Part shown: piece after piece, positions 12,101 to 22,140 of the stretch
Position numbering within the stretch: position 1 is the stretch's first letter
How the letters are laid out: each line of letters opens with the position of its first letter
DNA from: Chara braunii
Lineage: Eukaryota > Streptophyta > Charophyceae > Charales > Characeae
Length of the DNA stretch: 28,690 nucleotides
NCBI GenBank assembly: GCA_003427395.1
Contig: BFEA01000084.1
Coordinates: forward strand, 2,426,802-2,455,491
Reading direction: 5' to 3'
The notes under the pieces: model-generated
Told to the model about the DNA's origin: nothing
The model's database searches: none
What the model saw: only the letters and a program-made list of their open reading frames with translations
Position numbers and translations under genes: made by a program

Positions 12101-12370
12101 TAAACGGGTTGCCCAGGACAGGGGAGGGGAGGTGTAGGATGAGGGGGGAGGGGTGGAGGACTGGGTCTCTTCAGTCCTTCCAGCCGGCTGAATGTCGGGG
12201 GTGGTTTGACACTCATTGGCTATAGCCTCAACTAACATATTTTTGTTATTGTTAGCCGGACTTTTTTCTGCATGCTGCTGCATGCCCCCCCTATACAACA
12301 GTATGGACTCACGTCTTTTGTGGACCCTTTCATGTCTATGTCCTGACCCGGAGCCTTTGCTATCAGCCAT
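9120..12370 (-). pseudogene. ORF1: LINE ORF1: RNA-binding protein with zinc knuckle (decayed)
   Basis: ATG at 12370. The N-terminus is basic and Ser/Pro-rich. A globular region (about residues 110-340, ending WVEFRHIPIEIQ to RIGDKDFKIH) resembles the DUF4283-type domain of plant LINE ORF1. A knuckle beginning PWCFKC follows near 11330. Just there the frame breaks: one base is lost near 11308 and a 50-nt duplication sits at 11246-11295. After both, the His and last Cys of the knuckle are readable in the next frame (YGHLYTDPVC). Reading continues past TGA at 10429, TAG at 10225 and TAG at 10090, then shifts frame near a 13-G run (9767-9779) into a C-terminal domain rich in Trp (WGFYNIW, LRWFNHG) that ends at 9120. 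About 1080 codons is long for a LINE ORF1, and the C-terminal domain is not one I recognise. The protein would coat LINE RNA. Confidence 0.75.
11208..11295 (-). repeat. 50-nt tandem duplication with inverted insert in LINE ORF1
   Basis: A 38-nt block at 11208-11245 recurs exactly at 11258-11295. The 12 nt between the copies, with the adjoining AT, form ATGGCGCCTAACTC (11244-11257), an exact inverted copy of GAGTTAGGCGCCAT at 11181-11194. The event adds 50 nt and shifts the ORF1 frame. Confidence 0.95.
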
Positions 12371-12889
12371 GGTGGGGAAAAAATTGTTTGATCTCCCCGC
12401 TCTTCCTTGGTTGTAATTCCTTTATCTTCGTGCCCTGCCCGACATAGTGTTTGTTGTTCCCCTCACTTCGTGACTCACCCACTTACCTTTTTTGATTCTT
12501 CACGGTTGTTGTTCCCCTCCCTCACATCCCTCCTTCTTAGTTATTTCGGACGGTTTCCCTTTCCTATAATTTGATTCTAAGCTCCTTGTTATGTTTTAAC
12601 ACTTGCGTGTTTATGCCCCCTTGTCTCCACCCCTCCCTCTAATCCCCTGCTAATCCACGTGTGAGATTACTGGTGCTTACCCATAACCTCCGACTCATCC
12701 CCTGATTTCCCCGTTTCTCCCTCAATTCGCTAAACCTTCCTCCGAGCTACCCTGCCCACCTAAACCTCGTGTATGATTGTCGACCCTTACCCTTAACCCC
12801 CGACGCTTTCCCTGATTTCCCCTTTTCTCCCACAACACGCTAAAACTTACCACCGAACTACCGAGAGGGAGAGTTTTGCCTACCTCTAC
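12371..12889. repeat. Pyrimidine-rich segment upstream of LINE ORF1, with 110-bp tandem duplication
   Basis: The plus strand is C/T-rich. Two units of about 110 bp lie at about 12650-12759 and 12760-12869, sharing CGTGT.TGATT, CCTGATTTCCCC and GCTAAA.CTT at a fixed 110-nt offset. They may belong to the LINE 5' UTR. Open frames here are low-complexity and not believable as genes. Confidence 0.7.
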
Positions 12890-14030
12890 CTCCCCGCGGA
12901 AGGAGCGGGGTGAATAGAAACAGGAAGGTGGGATGAAACAACGAAGGAGGGAGTCGGGACAAGGGATGATCGATGGTGAGGGTAGGAGACGAGAGTTGTG
13001 GCGCAAAAGGGGGGGGATGAACTTGGGGGGTTGTGACGCACGGTAGGACTGTAAGGCGAAAGGGGGAGAGAGAGAGGAGGGGAGAACGTAGGAATTGTGG
13101 CGCAAAACAAGAGGGGGAGGGAGATGAACGTGGGGGTTGTGGCGCGAAGCTGGTGGGGGAGGGGTGTGACCAGATGGGTATGGCGAACACAGCAAGACTC
13201 AGGAGGGGAAAGGGAAACGTGGTAGGGGTAAAAAGGGGAAGGGGAGATGGACTGCGAAGGGGAAAGACGAGAGAGGAAGAAAGGGAAGGGGGGAAGAACG
13301 TGTGAATTGGACGTGGGGATTGTGGCGCGAAGATGGAAGGGGAGGGGGGAGTGGCCGATTGCTGAGTAGAGCAACGAGAGAAGGAGAAGGGAGGGTGGAG
13401 CGGGGGGAGGGAAGATCGAGCGGGGAACGACTATGCGAGCGGGAGAGGGGGAAAGCAAGTGCGACACGGGACAGGGGAAGGCGATCAAGAGGGGATGAGG
13501 GAGGGAAGAACGTGAGTATTGGGCGTGGGGATTGTGGCACAAAGATGGAAGGAGAGGGGGGAGTGGTCAATTGAGAGGTAGAGCAACGAGAGGGAGAGAA
13601 GGAAGGGTGGAGGGGGAAAAGGAAACTGTGGGGGGGAGGAGAGGAACGAGTAGGGAACGATTATGCGATCAGGAGAGGACCAGGGGATGAAAGAGGCGAC
13701 GGAGGGGAACAAGCAAGCGAGAGTCGGGAGGAGGCGATCAGGGAGAACAGGCGAGTGAGAATTGGACGTGGGGATTGAGGAGCGAAGATGGAAGGGGGGG
13801 GGAATGGCTGATTGAGGGGTAGAGCAACGAAAGAGAGAGGAGGGAGGGTGGGGGGGAGGGACGACTGTGGGGGGAGTAGGGAACAACTATGGATCCGGGA
13901 GAGGACCAAGGGATGAAAAAGGCGACAGGGGGGAACAGGCAAGCGAGACACAGGTCGGAGGGGGGCGATCAGGGATAACGGGCGAGAGAGAAGAGAAGGA
14001 CGAACAAGTATCGACCTGAGGGGGGTTCGA
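12890..14030. repeat. Purine-rich tandem monomers (about 210-245 bp)
   Basis: The plus strand is overwhelmingly G/A (C/T on the LINE sense strand). A monomer beginning GAATTGGACGTGGGGATT recurs at 13304, 13516 (GTATTGGGCGTGGGGATT) and 13759. Each copy is followed by GAAGATGGAAGG-like, AGAGCAACGA and (first and second copies) GGGAACGA-like words. Shorter degenerate relatives with TTGTGGCGC occur near 12987, 13092 and 13135. The position directly upstream of ORF1 suggests 5' UTR promoter monomers, as known in some animal L1s; this is inference. The Pro/Ser-rich frames on the minus strand are composition artefacts. Confidence 0.75.
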
Positions 14031-14800
14031 GGAGCGAAGGTGATTCGAGGAACCTGCAGGATGACCTCGTCGTTCTTGAAGAGTCCCGACAAGAAGCGGC
14101 GCGTCGAGATGGATATGCAACCTCGTGACCTGCCCCTCCTCCCCCACCGCACCGGGAATCTAGTACGGGGCCCCAAGGGGAGGTGGGACTAGGTTGCTAC
14201 TATGGAAGGATCCGTCGAGATGACCATAGCTCGCTTTTTCCAAGGTGCTTTGAACACTGAATCAAACCTCGGATCACGCTTAGTACCTCAATACAAACTC
14301 TGCAATCTGATCTGGCAGGGAGGGAAGAAGAAATGCCCACTTCGATCTTCAGAAGATGTCTCCGCCGGTCACCACCTGTGTTGACGACTATCACACAGAA
14401 CCATGTCGTATCCTCCTATGGAGTATTTTCGGTGGCCGAGGTGACAAGGACGCGGCATTGGAGGGGTAGCCATCATAGAGACACAGCGAGCTACTCTGAA
14501 TGACTCCCTTCAATCAGACAGCAAGTCCACGTCAACCTGCGACGTGGCGCGGCCTAACTCTCATGATCGTCGTGCGTGCACAAGGCGCTCTCCATCCTAC
14601 CGGCTCACCGAGCGAACTTCTTTTTGTACTCTCTCAGGCCACATTCGTCTATAAGACTTTCATATTAGCATGAACTCAGTCACTGACAGATGGCCACATT
14701 CGTGCTTTTTGTAGCGCCAACATAGCATTCCCAACTGGGGCCCTTACCTGGCGGTAGGCCCCATGAATTATGCTCACGATGAGTGCAGGGTGCTTCCCAC
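14031..14800. other. Unassigned sequence; possible 5' limit of the LINE
   Basis: I recognise no gene. TCTCAGGCCAC at 14632-14642 may be the second target-site copy of the LINE. A clean hairpin lies at 14737-14762 (GGGGCC...GGCCCC outside, TACC...GGTA inside). The poly(T) tract that follows suggests the 3' end of another minus-strand retroposon. Confidence 0.4.
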
Positions 14801-15024
14801 TTTTTTTTTTCTTTTTTTTTTTTTCAAACATCAATTGTGGTAGCCGACTACTGGAAGTGATACGAGTTTCCTTCCTTGGGTGACCACCAGCACCTCTAGG
14901 AACTGCATTTAGCGAGGGGTGTTTCTTGCTAAAATAAGTGGCATACTCACACACTGATCCGTGGTCCATCGGACCACAAAAAAAAAAAAAAAAAAAGATA
15001 ATTCATTTATTGAAAAAAAAAAAA
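14801..15024. repeat. Facing retroposon ends: T-rich tract and hairpin plus poly(A)
   Basis: T10-C-T13 at 14801-14824 would be a minus-strand poly(A) tail. A perfect 7-bp hairpin GTGGTCC-ATC-GGACCAC at 14961-14977 is followed directly by A19 (14978-14996), then a second A12 run at 15013-15024. This looks like the 3' end of a plus-strand retroposon whose body I cannot define. Confidence 0.5.
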
Positions 15025-16191
15025 CATCAATCTTCCAAAGAAAAGCCTCGTTATTATCCAAAGTCGGGAGATGAGTGCGCGTCCCTTACAAAAGCAGTGG
15101 CGACCTTGGGGCAAACTCCCGGCAACTCCGGGCCTCCGGCTGCGTTCAGGCCCAGCTCACCAAACTGAAACCAGAAAACAAAACCAAATACCTACCAAGA
15201 CAACCTCAAGAAAAGAGAGAGAACAAACCATGGTCATAAATCCTCGTTCATCCGAAGTTTTAGCCAAACCCTGCAAAACCGCTCTGCCACCCACACATCA
15301 GGGGATTGTAACCGCAAAACGCGAACTGTAGACACAGACCCTGCTAAACCCACCCACCTCCTCGTGATTCAGAGCGGATCACACCACCAAAAAGGCCCCT
15401 TTCCCACCATTACCAAAAACAGCAGCTCCCATCACGATGTTATTTTTGCAAATCAGTAGAAGTTATCGGCTCCTTTCTTCAACAGGGTGGTAAGTAGATA
15501 TGGACGGATGCTTGAATCCCCTGTGGCGCCTTGCTAACGGGTTTGGCGAGGTGGAGCCACAACCTTTTTCTGTTTTTCTTTTGGGAAACGGAAGATGGTC
15601 GTCAAAGTTTTCGGTGCTAGCGTTGCTCAGAGCCTAGGTGCTAGTAATGGGAGGTGGTTCTCCTCCCCCGATGATGCTGGGGTAGGGTTTGAGGGAGTTG
15701 TGGTAAGTTGGGGGTTGTTGAAGAAAATGGGAGAGGGATTATTTGGTGGATTGTTGCTCTTATCGTTACGTCCTGGATTAGTTTGGAGGCCATACTTAGG
15801 GTCGTGTGGAATAATCGAATGTGTTTGTCTGTGTTGATAATAATACTGATTACGTTCTTATGATTAGTTAATCTAGTTTGAATCCTATTCGAGAGTTTTA
15901 TGTACGACTGCCAATCGTCGGTGACTCTTTATAGATAGGTTTCTCTCATTCTCACGCTCTGAAAAGTCATTCTGAAATAATTCCTCAATGTTGAAATTCT
16001 CCATGATTGCTCTAAGTTTGGATTATAAATATGAAATACTTTTTATAGATAGTTCTTGTCGAATAAATCAATTGGAAATTTTCATAGTATTGGTTGAAAG
16101 TTCTAATTAGGGCAGTTGATGGTATATCCCAATGATAATTTGCATATCTGTTGTAAAGTTTGATTGTCGATTTGTTTCTTCTGCTTTGTAT
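15025..16191. other. Unassigned sequence
   Basis: No recognised gene. The segment around 15335-15400 resembles a GC-rich repeat also seen at 21306 and 26024 (shared words AAACCCACCCACCTCCTCG). An 80-codon frame at 15595-15837 has no recognisable motif and I do not call it. From about 15840 the sequence turns AT-rich and featureless. Confidence 0.4.
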
Positions 16192-16223
16192 TTTAGTTTT
16201 ATTTTTTTTTATTGGGACAAATG

Positions 16224-16271
16224 CCCCAATCTATTCGTGGGGAGCAACACATGCTGGGAACCGGGTCCAAC
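16224..16271 (-). repeat. Shared two-hairpin tail, copy 2
   Basis: Minus strand: GTTGGA/CCCAGC keeps hairpin 1 through a G-U pair, with one mismatch at the loop end. Hairpin 2 is CCCCA/TGGGG (16242-16224), a shifted register. The A-rich tail begins 14 nt downstream. Confidence 0.75.
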
Positions 16272-16419
16272 GTCCCATATAGAATTATACAAATCATTTG
16301 AAATACCATAGCCATTACCTGGCTTCGGTTAGGAACAAGCTGAGAACTTTGAAGAGATTCTAGAAAAATTAGGAAAGGCATGGATAACTGCTAACCTATT
16401 GCTAGGCTACTCAAGCTGC

Positions 16420-17400
16420 ACTTACCAAGTCAAAACGGCAAACCACAGAAGCATTTTGAATGCTCCAAACCCCTGCAAAACTTTCCTCATGAGATAGGCT
16501 AAGATTCAGAAAAAATAACCACCACAATCCAACTCAAACCCTCACTGCAGGCAAGAAACCGTCGCACAGGCGTTCAGTCCTCGTACCAGAAGTCGCCAGT
16601 TCTCACACCCCCCTTGCCCTTGCTAGGGTGACAAGGCAACACAAACTGCCCCAGCACCAAACTGACTGTTTTCTGACGGACGGGAGGTGTTTTCCTCCCT
16701 CGACAACCTCCTTAGCTGTAAAACCCCCTACCGGGTTACAGGGTCACCGCCCCAGCATCAGCTACGTTGAACGAGGTAATTATGCCTTCTACCCTCGGCA
16801 TAACTCCAAAGGCCTCAGGCTCCTCTTGGTCACAGAGCCACTGCTCCAGCACCGGCCAATGTCGCCTCACCCCGCCCTCCTAGCAGACTTATCACCCTGA
16901 GCCACCCTTCCTCTCATGCGCGAGCCCATCCAAAATTTCTTTCAAACCATACTTTCGACTTTCGCCTTCCCATTAAAAAAACAAAAGGAAAGAGGATGAG
17001 AACTAGAATCACTAACAATCCATCACCTACCCTCACAACAGATGAAGGACACACCAACCAGGCTTTCAGTCCTCGTACCAAAAATCATTAGATCTCATAC
17101 CCTCCTGCTAGGGTTACAAGGCAACACAAACTGCCCCAGTACCGACCTAATTGTTTTTGACGGACAGAGAGTGTCTTCCCCTCTCAACAACTCTCTTAAC
17201 TGTAAGGCCCCTCAAAAGGTTACAGGGTCACCGGTCCGGCAACAGCTACGTCGGGCAAGATGGTTATGCCTTCCACCCTCGGCATAACTTCAATGGCCTC
17301 AAACTCCCCTGGTCACAGAGCAAATGCTCCAGCACCGGCCAATGTCATCCCACCCCACCCTTCTAGTTAGACTTACCACCCTGAACCACTGATCCCTCTC
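16420..17400 (-). repeat. Internal tandem duplication of about 480 bp in the left arm
   Basis: The blocks TCAGTCCTCGTACCA, GGCAACACAAACTGCCCCAG, GGGTTACAGGGTCACC-like, CTCGGCATAACT and CTCCAGCACCGGCCAATGTC occur in the same order in both units (first from about 16575, second from about 17066). The right arm has a single unit. Both units keep the same hairpins. Confidence 0.8.
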
Positions 17401-18360
17401 CCGACTAACTTCCCTCCTGCCTCTAATTCGACCTTCCCCTTTTTATTTACAAAAACCACATCGAGGATAACTAAGATGAATTACTTGAAAAAAAAAACTG
17501 TTGAAAAAAATTCTACGCACAAAATCAAAATACGAATTGTAAATTTAAGACAGAAATTCTCCAAATAGAGAATTAGTCAAGAGAGGAAAAAATTATCCTC
17601 TTTTCTGATGTAGGTTTTGACGTTCACACGGAACTCCACAATACGCTCACTGTGTGACCATCGAAGTTACTCCTTCCCTCAAAAAACAAACCCCATGTTC
17701 CTACATTGCCCCCACCGAGAGGCACTCCCTCTCCTTTCAACCCCAGTTCGGAACAGCCTATAAACGAACACTTCAACCCCCTAAAAGGCATACAATTCCC
17801 CCTAGAGCATACCTCACAGGCTGAAGTTCCCCCTTTCCCTCTGCCCCACCCCCTCCAGGCAAGGCAGCCCTCTCATCGTCCTCACACCCTGCTGTAAGCA
17901 GCTTCAACCCCTTGTCTTCTCTCCCCAACCGCCGGAGTCGATCCGACCCTAAATCAGCCTGGCCCAGAAAAAGACAATCCCTCAAAACTGCCTCTCCCCT
18001 CCAAGGATAACACCTCCCACCTTATGAAACCCTCACGGGGAGGGGCTCCAACCCTAAAGGAGAACCCCACACATCGCAAAGCAAGGTGCGAATATACGAC
18101 ACAAAGACCCAGGCAAACATTGGAACACAATTAACAAAAAGGCCAATCAGAATCAGCTTGTTTCAGCGACAGTAATCAATACTAGGAAGATGAAATTACA
18201 GACAAAGATTTTTTTGAAATGGAAAATTACTTCGAAAGCATACTTTTAAAAATTAAAAATTGGAACAAAATAGGGAATCAACTCTGATGTCCGAAAGGAC
18301 TTTCGACGCTGATTTCCAGAACCCCAAGGTTCAAGGAATCGTTGAGACAGTAGATCGGGA

Positions 18361-19470
18361 AACACCAAGTAGGAGAAACTGAAATGATTCTAAAACCAAA
18401 TGCAAAATCAACGAAAAAAATTACGAGTTACCGATCAAGATCAACTAAAAAGTCGGAAATGTCATCCCAGAATTTTTGTCAGAAATTCCCATATCAAGAA
18501 AAAAAAAATAAGGATTGATCTCAAATTAATCTTGATTTGCAGACCTCAGAATCAGGATTATTAGTTATATTTTCATAATCTATCGAGAATTCTAGGTTAG
18601 AAAACCTAATAGGTTTTGAAACAAACAAAAATATATGAGAATCACATCATTAAGAATCTCATCATATACGAAACTGAAGAGGAAAACACAACTTACCCTT
18701 GACATCCCTAAACGCACCCCCCCTCTCTCCGAACCTCACCTCCTCCTTCATCGGCTCTCACGCAACTCGACCGCTTGTGATTGATAACCAGTCAACCCAC
18801 CCAATAGACCGAACGATGAAGATAGCAGGATCGCAGCTAGGATTGCCACCGCAGCACTCCAAACCACGTTGTGAGACTAAACCACTGAGCCCGCCAGCCG
18901 CCCCTCGCAGGTAGCCCAAAGAGATAAGGGGGTGTCCTCGTCGCAGACGTCGCCCACCTATAGAAGATCTTTCTCCCACATTCGTCCTTTCCCCTTCTTC
19001 CTTGTAACCCTCTTCTTCCAACCCATGGAACCTTGCCTACATCCCCTTACTCCCTCCCACGGTCTTCCCTCTCTCCACTGAGACCTTGTTGAGAGATGCG
19101 CTACCCCCATATTCTTCCACAGTGCAAGCAAGCACATAACAGAAGCAACAAACAGGAGGGCTTTCAGCAACGCCAAAACACCACTATCCTACTCCTCCAT
19201 ACCCCATGATCCCTCTCCCACCTCCTCCTCGCGTCACAGTTGCCGTCATAGCGCCCCAACGGCTCTTCGTTTCCTGCCCTCACTGCGAAGCCCGCCGTCG
19301 CGTCCAAACGTCGGGCGGCAGAGCGCTCCCAGTAATCAGCGTCGAAAGTCCGTTTGGACATCAGAATCGATTTCTATTTTGTATCCCTATTTTTTCAACT
19401 TATCATCCTGAATTTGACGATAAATTCATGATTCAAATTTCTTATGTTTCCTGATTTACTGTCTGAGCAT
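18361..19470. other. Centre of the inverted repeat
   Basis: AT-rich flanks surround a GC-richer core at about 18700-19370. A further copy of the GTCGAAAGTCC...GGACATCAGA word lies at 19341. On the minus strand AGGGTAAGT near 18697 resembles a splice donor, but I could not pair it with a supported exon. Because the arms transcribe outward, this centre could act as a divergent promoter; that is inference. No gene called. Confidence 0.35.
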
Positions 19471-21289
19471 TTTCATGATTTACGGTCTGAGCGATTTCCT
19501 GAACCTCGGGTCCTGGAAACTAGAGTCGAAAGTCCAGTTGGACATCAGAATCGTTTCTCTATTGTGTTTATCTACTTGGTTTTTCAAAGTCATCAAGTCA
19601 TATATTCGGTCTGAGCGATTTCCCTTTTCCCAATTTTATCTGTACCTCGATGAATTTTTTTATTTCGATGCTAATTAGTTCTTACTTAGTAATTAGTCTT
19701 AGCGATTTTTCTATTTTCCAATCTTATCTATATTGCGATGGATTTTCTGTTTTCGATGCTATTTAGTTTTTACTTAGTATTAGTCTCCGCAAGGAGGTCT
19801 CAACCTGCGATCATTGTGAGATTTTGAGGCTCAACATGAGCTTTGTAGGGCTTGGGCTCACAAGTATTGATCGGGGTTATTTCCTCAGGATTGGAGCTCC
19901 TCCCTGCGAGGGCTACACAAGGTGGGAGGTGTTGTTCTTGAGAGGGTAGGGGCGGTATTATGGGTTTGTTTTTTTTTGGGCCGTGTGGATTTTCGAGTCG
20001 GATCGATATGGCGGTTGGGGAGAGTGGACAAGGGGTGCTGAATTTAGCAAGATGAGAGGTAGAGAGGGTTGTTTCACTGGGAGGGAGTGAGACAGGAGGA
20101 AAGGGGGAACTCCAGCTCTTCGGGGGCATACTCTAGGGGGAATTGTATGTTGCTGAGGGAGCGGCAATGGCCGCTTAGGGGGTTGTTCTGAACTGGGGGC
20201 GGTGTGGTGAGGGGACACCCTCCGGCGGAGACACTGTAAGGACAGAGGGATATTTTTAAGGGAGGAGTAATCTTGGGAAGTTTTGTGAGTTCTTAATGAC
20301 TAGTTGAGCTTCGAATAGACACCGGAACCGCCACAGGATGAGGGGTGATTTTTCCCTCCCTCCCTATCGTTTCGTGGGGTTAGAAGGGGTTCTCTCTGCT
20401 TTTGTCTGAGTCGAATTTTTCTGAAGGAGGGCAGGGGGGGGTTTAGAACCGGAGGATGGGATCTAGTCAGGAGGCTCTCAATAGAGGAATGCCCGTTAGG
20501 CAAGTAGGTCAGAAGAACGAAGTTAGGACGACGCAGGCCGGTGCTGGAGCTTTTGCTCTGTGACCGAGGGGGGGCTTGAAGCTTGTGGAGTTATGCTGAG
20601 GGTGGAAGGCATAACCAGATCGTTCGACGTAGCGGGCGCTGGGGTATTAACCTTGTGACCTGTGTCAGAGGTTTGTCGTTAAGGGAAGTGTCGAGGGAGG
20701 AAGACACTTCCTGTCCGTCAAAACTAGGTTGGTCAATACCGGGGAAGGTTGCGGTGCCCTGTTACCCTAGCATGAAGGGGGTATGAGATCAAGTGAGTTC
20801 TGGTACATGGACTGAAAGCCTGGACATACTTTCCGTCTGTTGAAGGGGGAATTTTGGATAGTAGGTTGTTTCAGTTTTGACCCCCCGCTCATATAGTTTT
20901 CCAAGCCTTTCCAGATATTTTTATAAACAAAAAAACTTAGTAACTGCGTATTGAGTAACCTAGCAATAGGTCGGTAGGTCAACAGTTATTCATGGTTTCT
21001 AAAAATGCTCCCGAACTTCTTTTGTAGTTCTCAGATTGTTATTGGTTGAAATTTTCAGATTGTCTTAAAATTCTCCTGAACTCTTTTTGTAGTTCTCAGA
21101 TTGTTCTTAACCAAAATTATCAGATTGTTCTTAGTCGAAACCAGGTAATGGCCCTGGTGTTCCAAATCCTTTGTATCATTTTATATGGGACGCTGGGCCC
21201 GGTTCCCAGCACGTGTTGCTCCCCACGAATAGATTGGAGTATTTNTCCCCCCCCCCCCCCCCCAAAAAAAAAAAAAAAACAAAAAAAAA
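19471..21289 (+). mobile_element. Unrecognised poly(A)-ended element, right arm of large inverted repeat
   Basis: This is the plus-strand counterpart of 18360-16192, ending in the two-hairpin tail and then an A-rich tract (21264-21289). It holds a single copy of the segment duplicated in the left arm. Hairpins: GAGC-TTTT-GCTC (20547-20558), GTTATGC/GCATAAC (20590-20615) and GGAAGTGTC/GACACTTCC (20684-20711). No convincing coding frame. A 17-C run abutting the A tract, with an ambiguous base at 21245, suggests local sequence uncertainty. Confidence 0.6.
21192..21240 (+). repeat. Shared two-hairpin tail, copy 3
   Basis: Plus strand: GCTGGG-7 nt-CCCAGC is a perfect 6-bp stem, with the sixth pair G-C instead of the A-T seen in the LINE. 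Hairpin 2 is CTCC/GGAG, extended by a G-T pair. The poly(A) tract starts at 21264. Confidence 0.8.
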
Positions 21290-21573
21290 CTAGTACCACC
21301 TGCGCGAAAGGGACCAAAGGCCCCGCAAAACCCACCCGCTTCCTCGCAATTTAGGGTAAATGACCCCAGGGCCTCTAATCTGCATCATCCTGAATGGAAG
21401 CCTCTCTGCCCTCCATGAAGAAGCCCCTACAAAGTGATGGTCACCAATCAGTCTCCAAGTGCTTGGATGATAACGGAAACAAAAAGCCGTTAACTTCATA
21501 ATGAGAGGAATTCCTAACTCGCGTATGTTACTCTCGCTTTTCTTCATAATGAAACTTCGTATACAGGAAAACC

Positions 21574-21614
<41 letters not shown>

Positions 21615-22140
21615 AAGTCCATGATGTTGTAGAGGCCAGTCACCGAGTAGTACGCAGTGATCACCCAGAGCAGTAGGTCGTGGGTGTCCTGGAATATGAG
21701 ACCACCTCCCATCCCATCCTCATGTCAATACTTCTAGCGCACCCGCTATCCTACTATCCTACCTCAATGTGACCAGCACTTAAGACCATTACCCTAGTAC
21801 CAATGGGCAAGTAACTTGGACCGAACAGTAGTGATAGGCATCAAGGATGATAGGTTGCCCAACCATGGTGAAAGCTGAATTGGACGAGCCTTATCGAACA
21901 GGAACTTCGAACTCCAGGCCCAGAGAATCTACTACAGGCCCCAAGAGACTCTGGGCCCCAGGATTCAAACAGGGTAACACTTATTGAAACAGTCTTACCG
22001 TCCTTCCTCTCGCTTACCCAAGGCCAGGCGGAACTTGGACTGGCCTGAGCGATTTTTTCCCCTACCCTTACCCCAGGGTCTACGCCTTATCGGTGCGAAT
22101 ACCCTTACAAGGGTATCCGCCCTGGTTTTTGCAAGCAACA
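21290..22140. repeat. Dispersed GC-rich repeat, 37-T run, otherwise unassigned
   Basis: 21306-21390 carries GGGACCAAAGGCCCC followed by AAAACCCACCCGCTTCCTCG, matching 26024-26110. At 21550-21576 GAAACTTCGTATACAGGAAA and CCTACTT match the tail flank of the SINE-like units (26313-26338) and run straight into 37 T (21577-21613). A hairpin ATACCCT-TACA-AGGGTAT with flanking GCG/CGC lies at 22095-22120. No gene recognised. Confidence 0.5.

Larger units (their letters stand above)
3969..12370 (-). mobile_element. LINE (non-LTR retrotransposon), near full length, decayed
   Basis: On the minus strand the order is ORF1 with zinc knuckle (12370-9120), ORF2 with APE endonuclease, reverse transcriptase and C-terminal zinc finger (9091 to about 4584), a 3' UTR, and a poly(A) tail (T20 at 3969-3988 on the plus strand). 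It lacks LTRs. The 5' limit is uncertain. The tandem monomers at about 12650-14030 may be its 5' UTR. TCTCAGGCCAC at 14632-14642 matches the 3' flank TCTAAGGCCAC at 3958-3968 in 10 of 11 bases, a possible target-site duplication that would make the element about 10.7 kb. All large ORFs carry stops or shifts, so this copy is inactive. Confidence 0.85.
16192..18360 (-). mobile_element. Unrecognised poly(A)-ended element, left arm of large inverted repeat
   Basis: On the minus strand this runs from about 18360 down to a T-rich tract at 16192-16210. It matches the plus-strand copy at about 19471-21289 in order: the GTCGAAAGTCC...GGACATCAGA word (here 18313-18284), the GGGAGGTGTT and GGGGGAA blocks, three hairpins, and the two-hairpin tail. 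An internal part is duplicated in tandem (about 16420-16920 and 16920-17400). It shows no convincing protein-coding frame. It ends like a non-LTR element, but I cannot name the family; it may be a non-autonomous partner of the LINE. Confidence 0.6.

Noticed and set aside
12722-14176. Pro/Ser-rich frames of 100-220 codons on the minus strand
   Set aside because: They follow from one-sided C/T composition and overlap each other in several frames; tandem monomers explain them better.
15595-15837. 80-codon frame as a gene
   Set aside because: No motif, no start or splice support, and normal length for chance in this composition.
22060-22137. Bacterial-type terminator: nested hairpin (CCAGGG...CCCTGG around 22095-22120) followed by TTTTT
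   Set aside because: Everything else in the window is eukaryotic; no operon or gene ends here.
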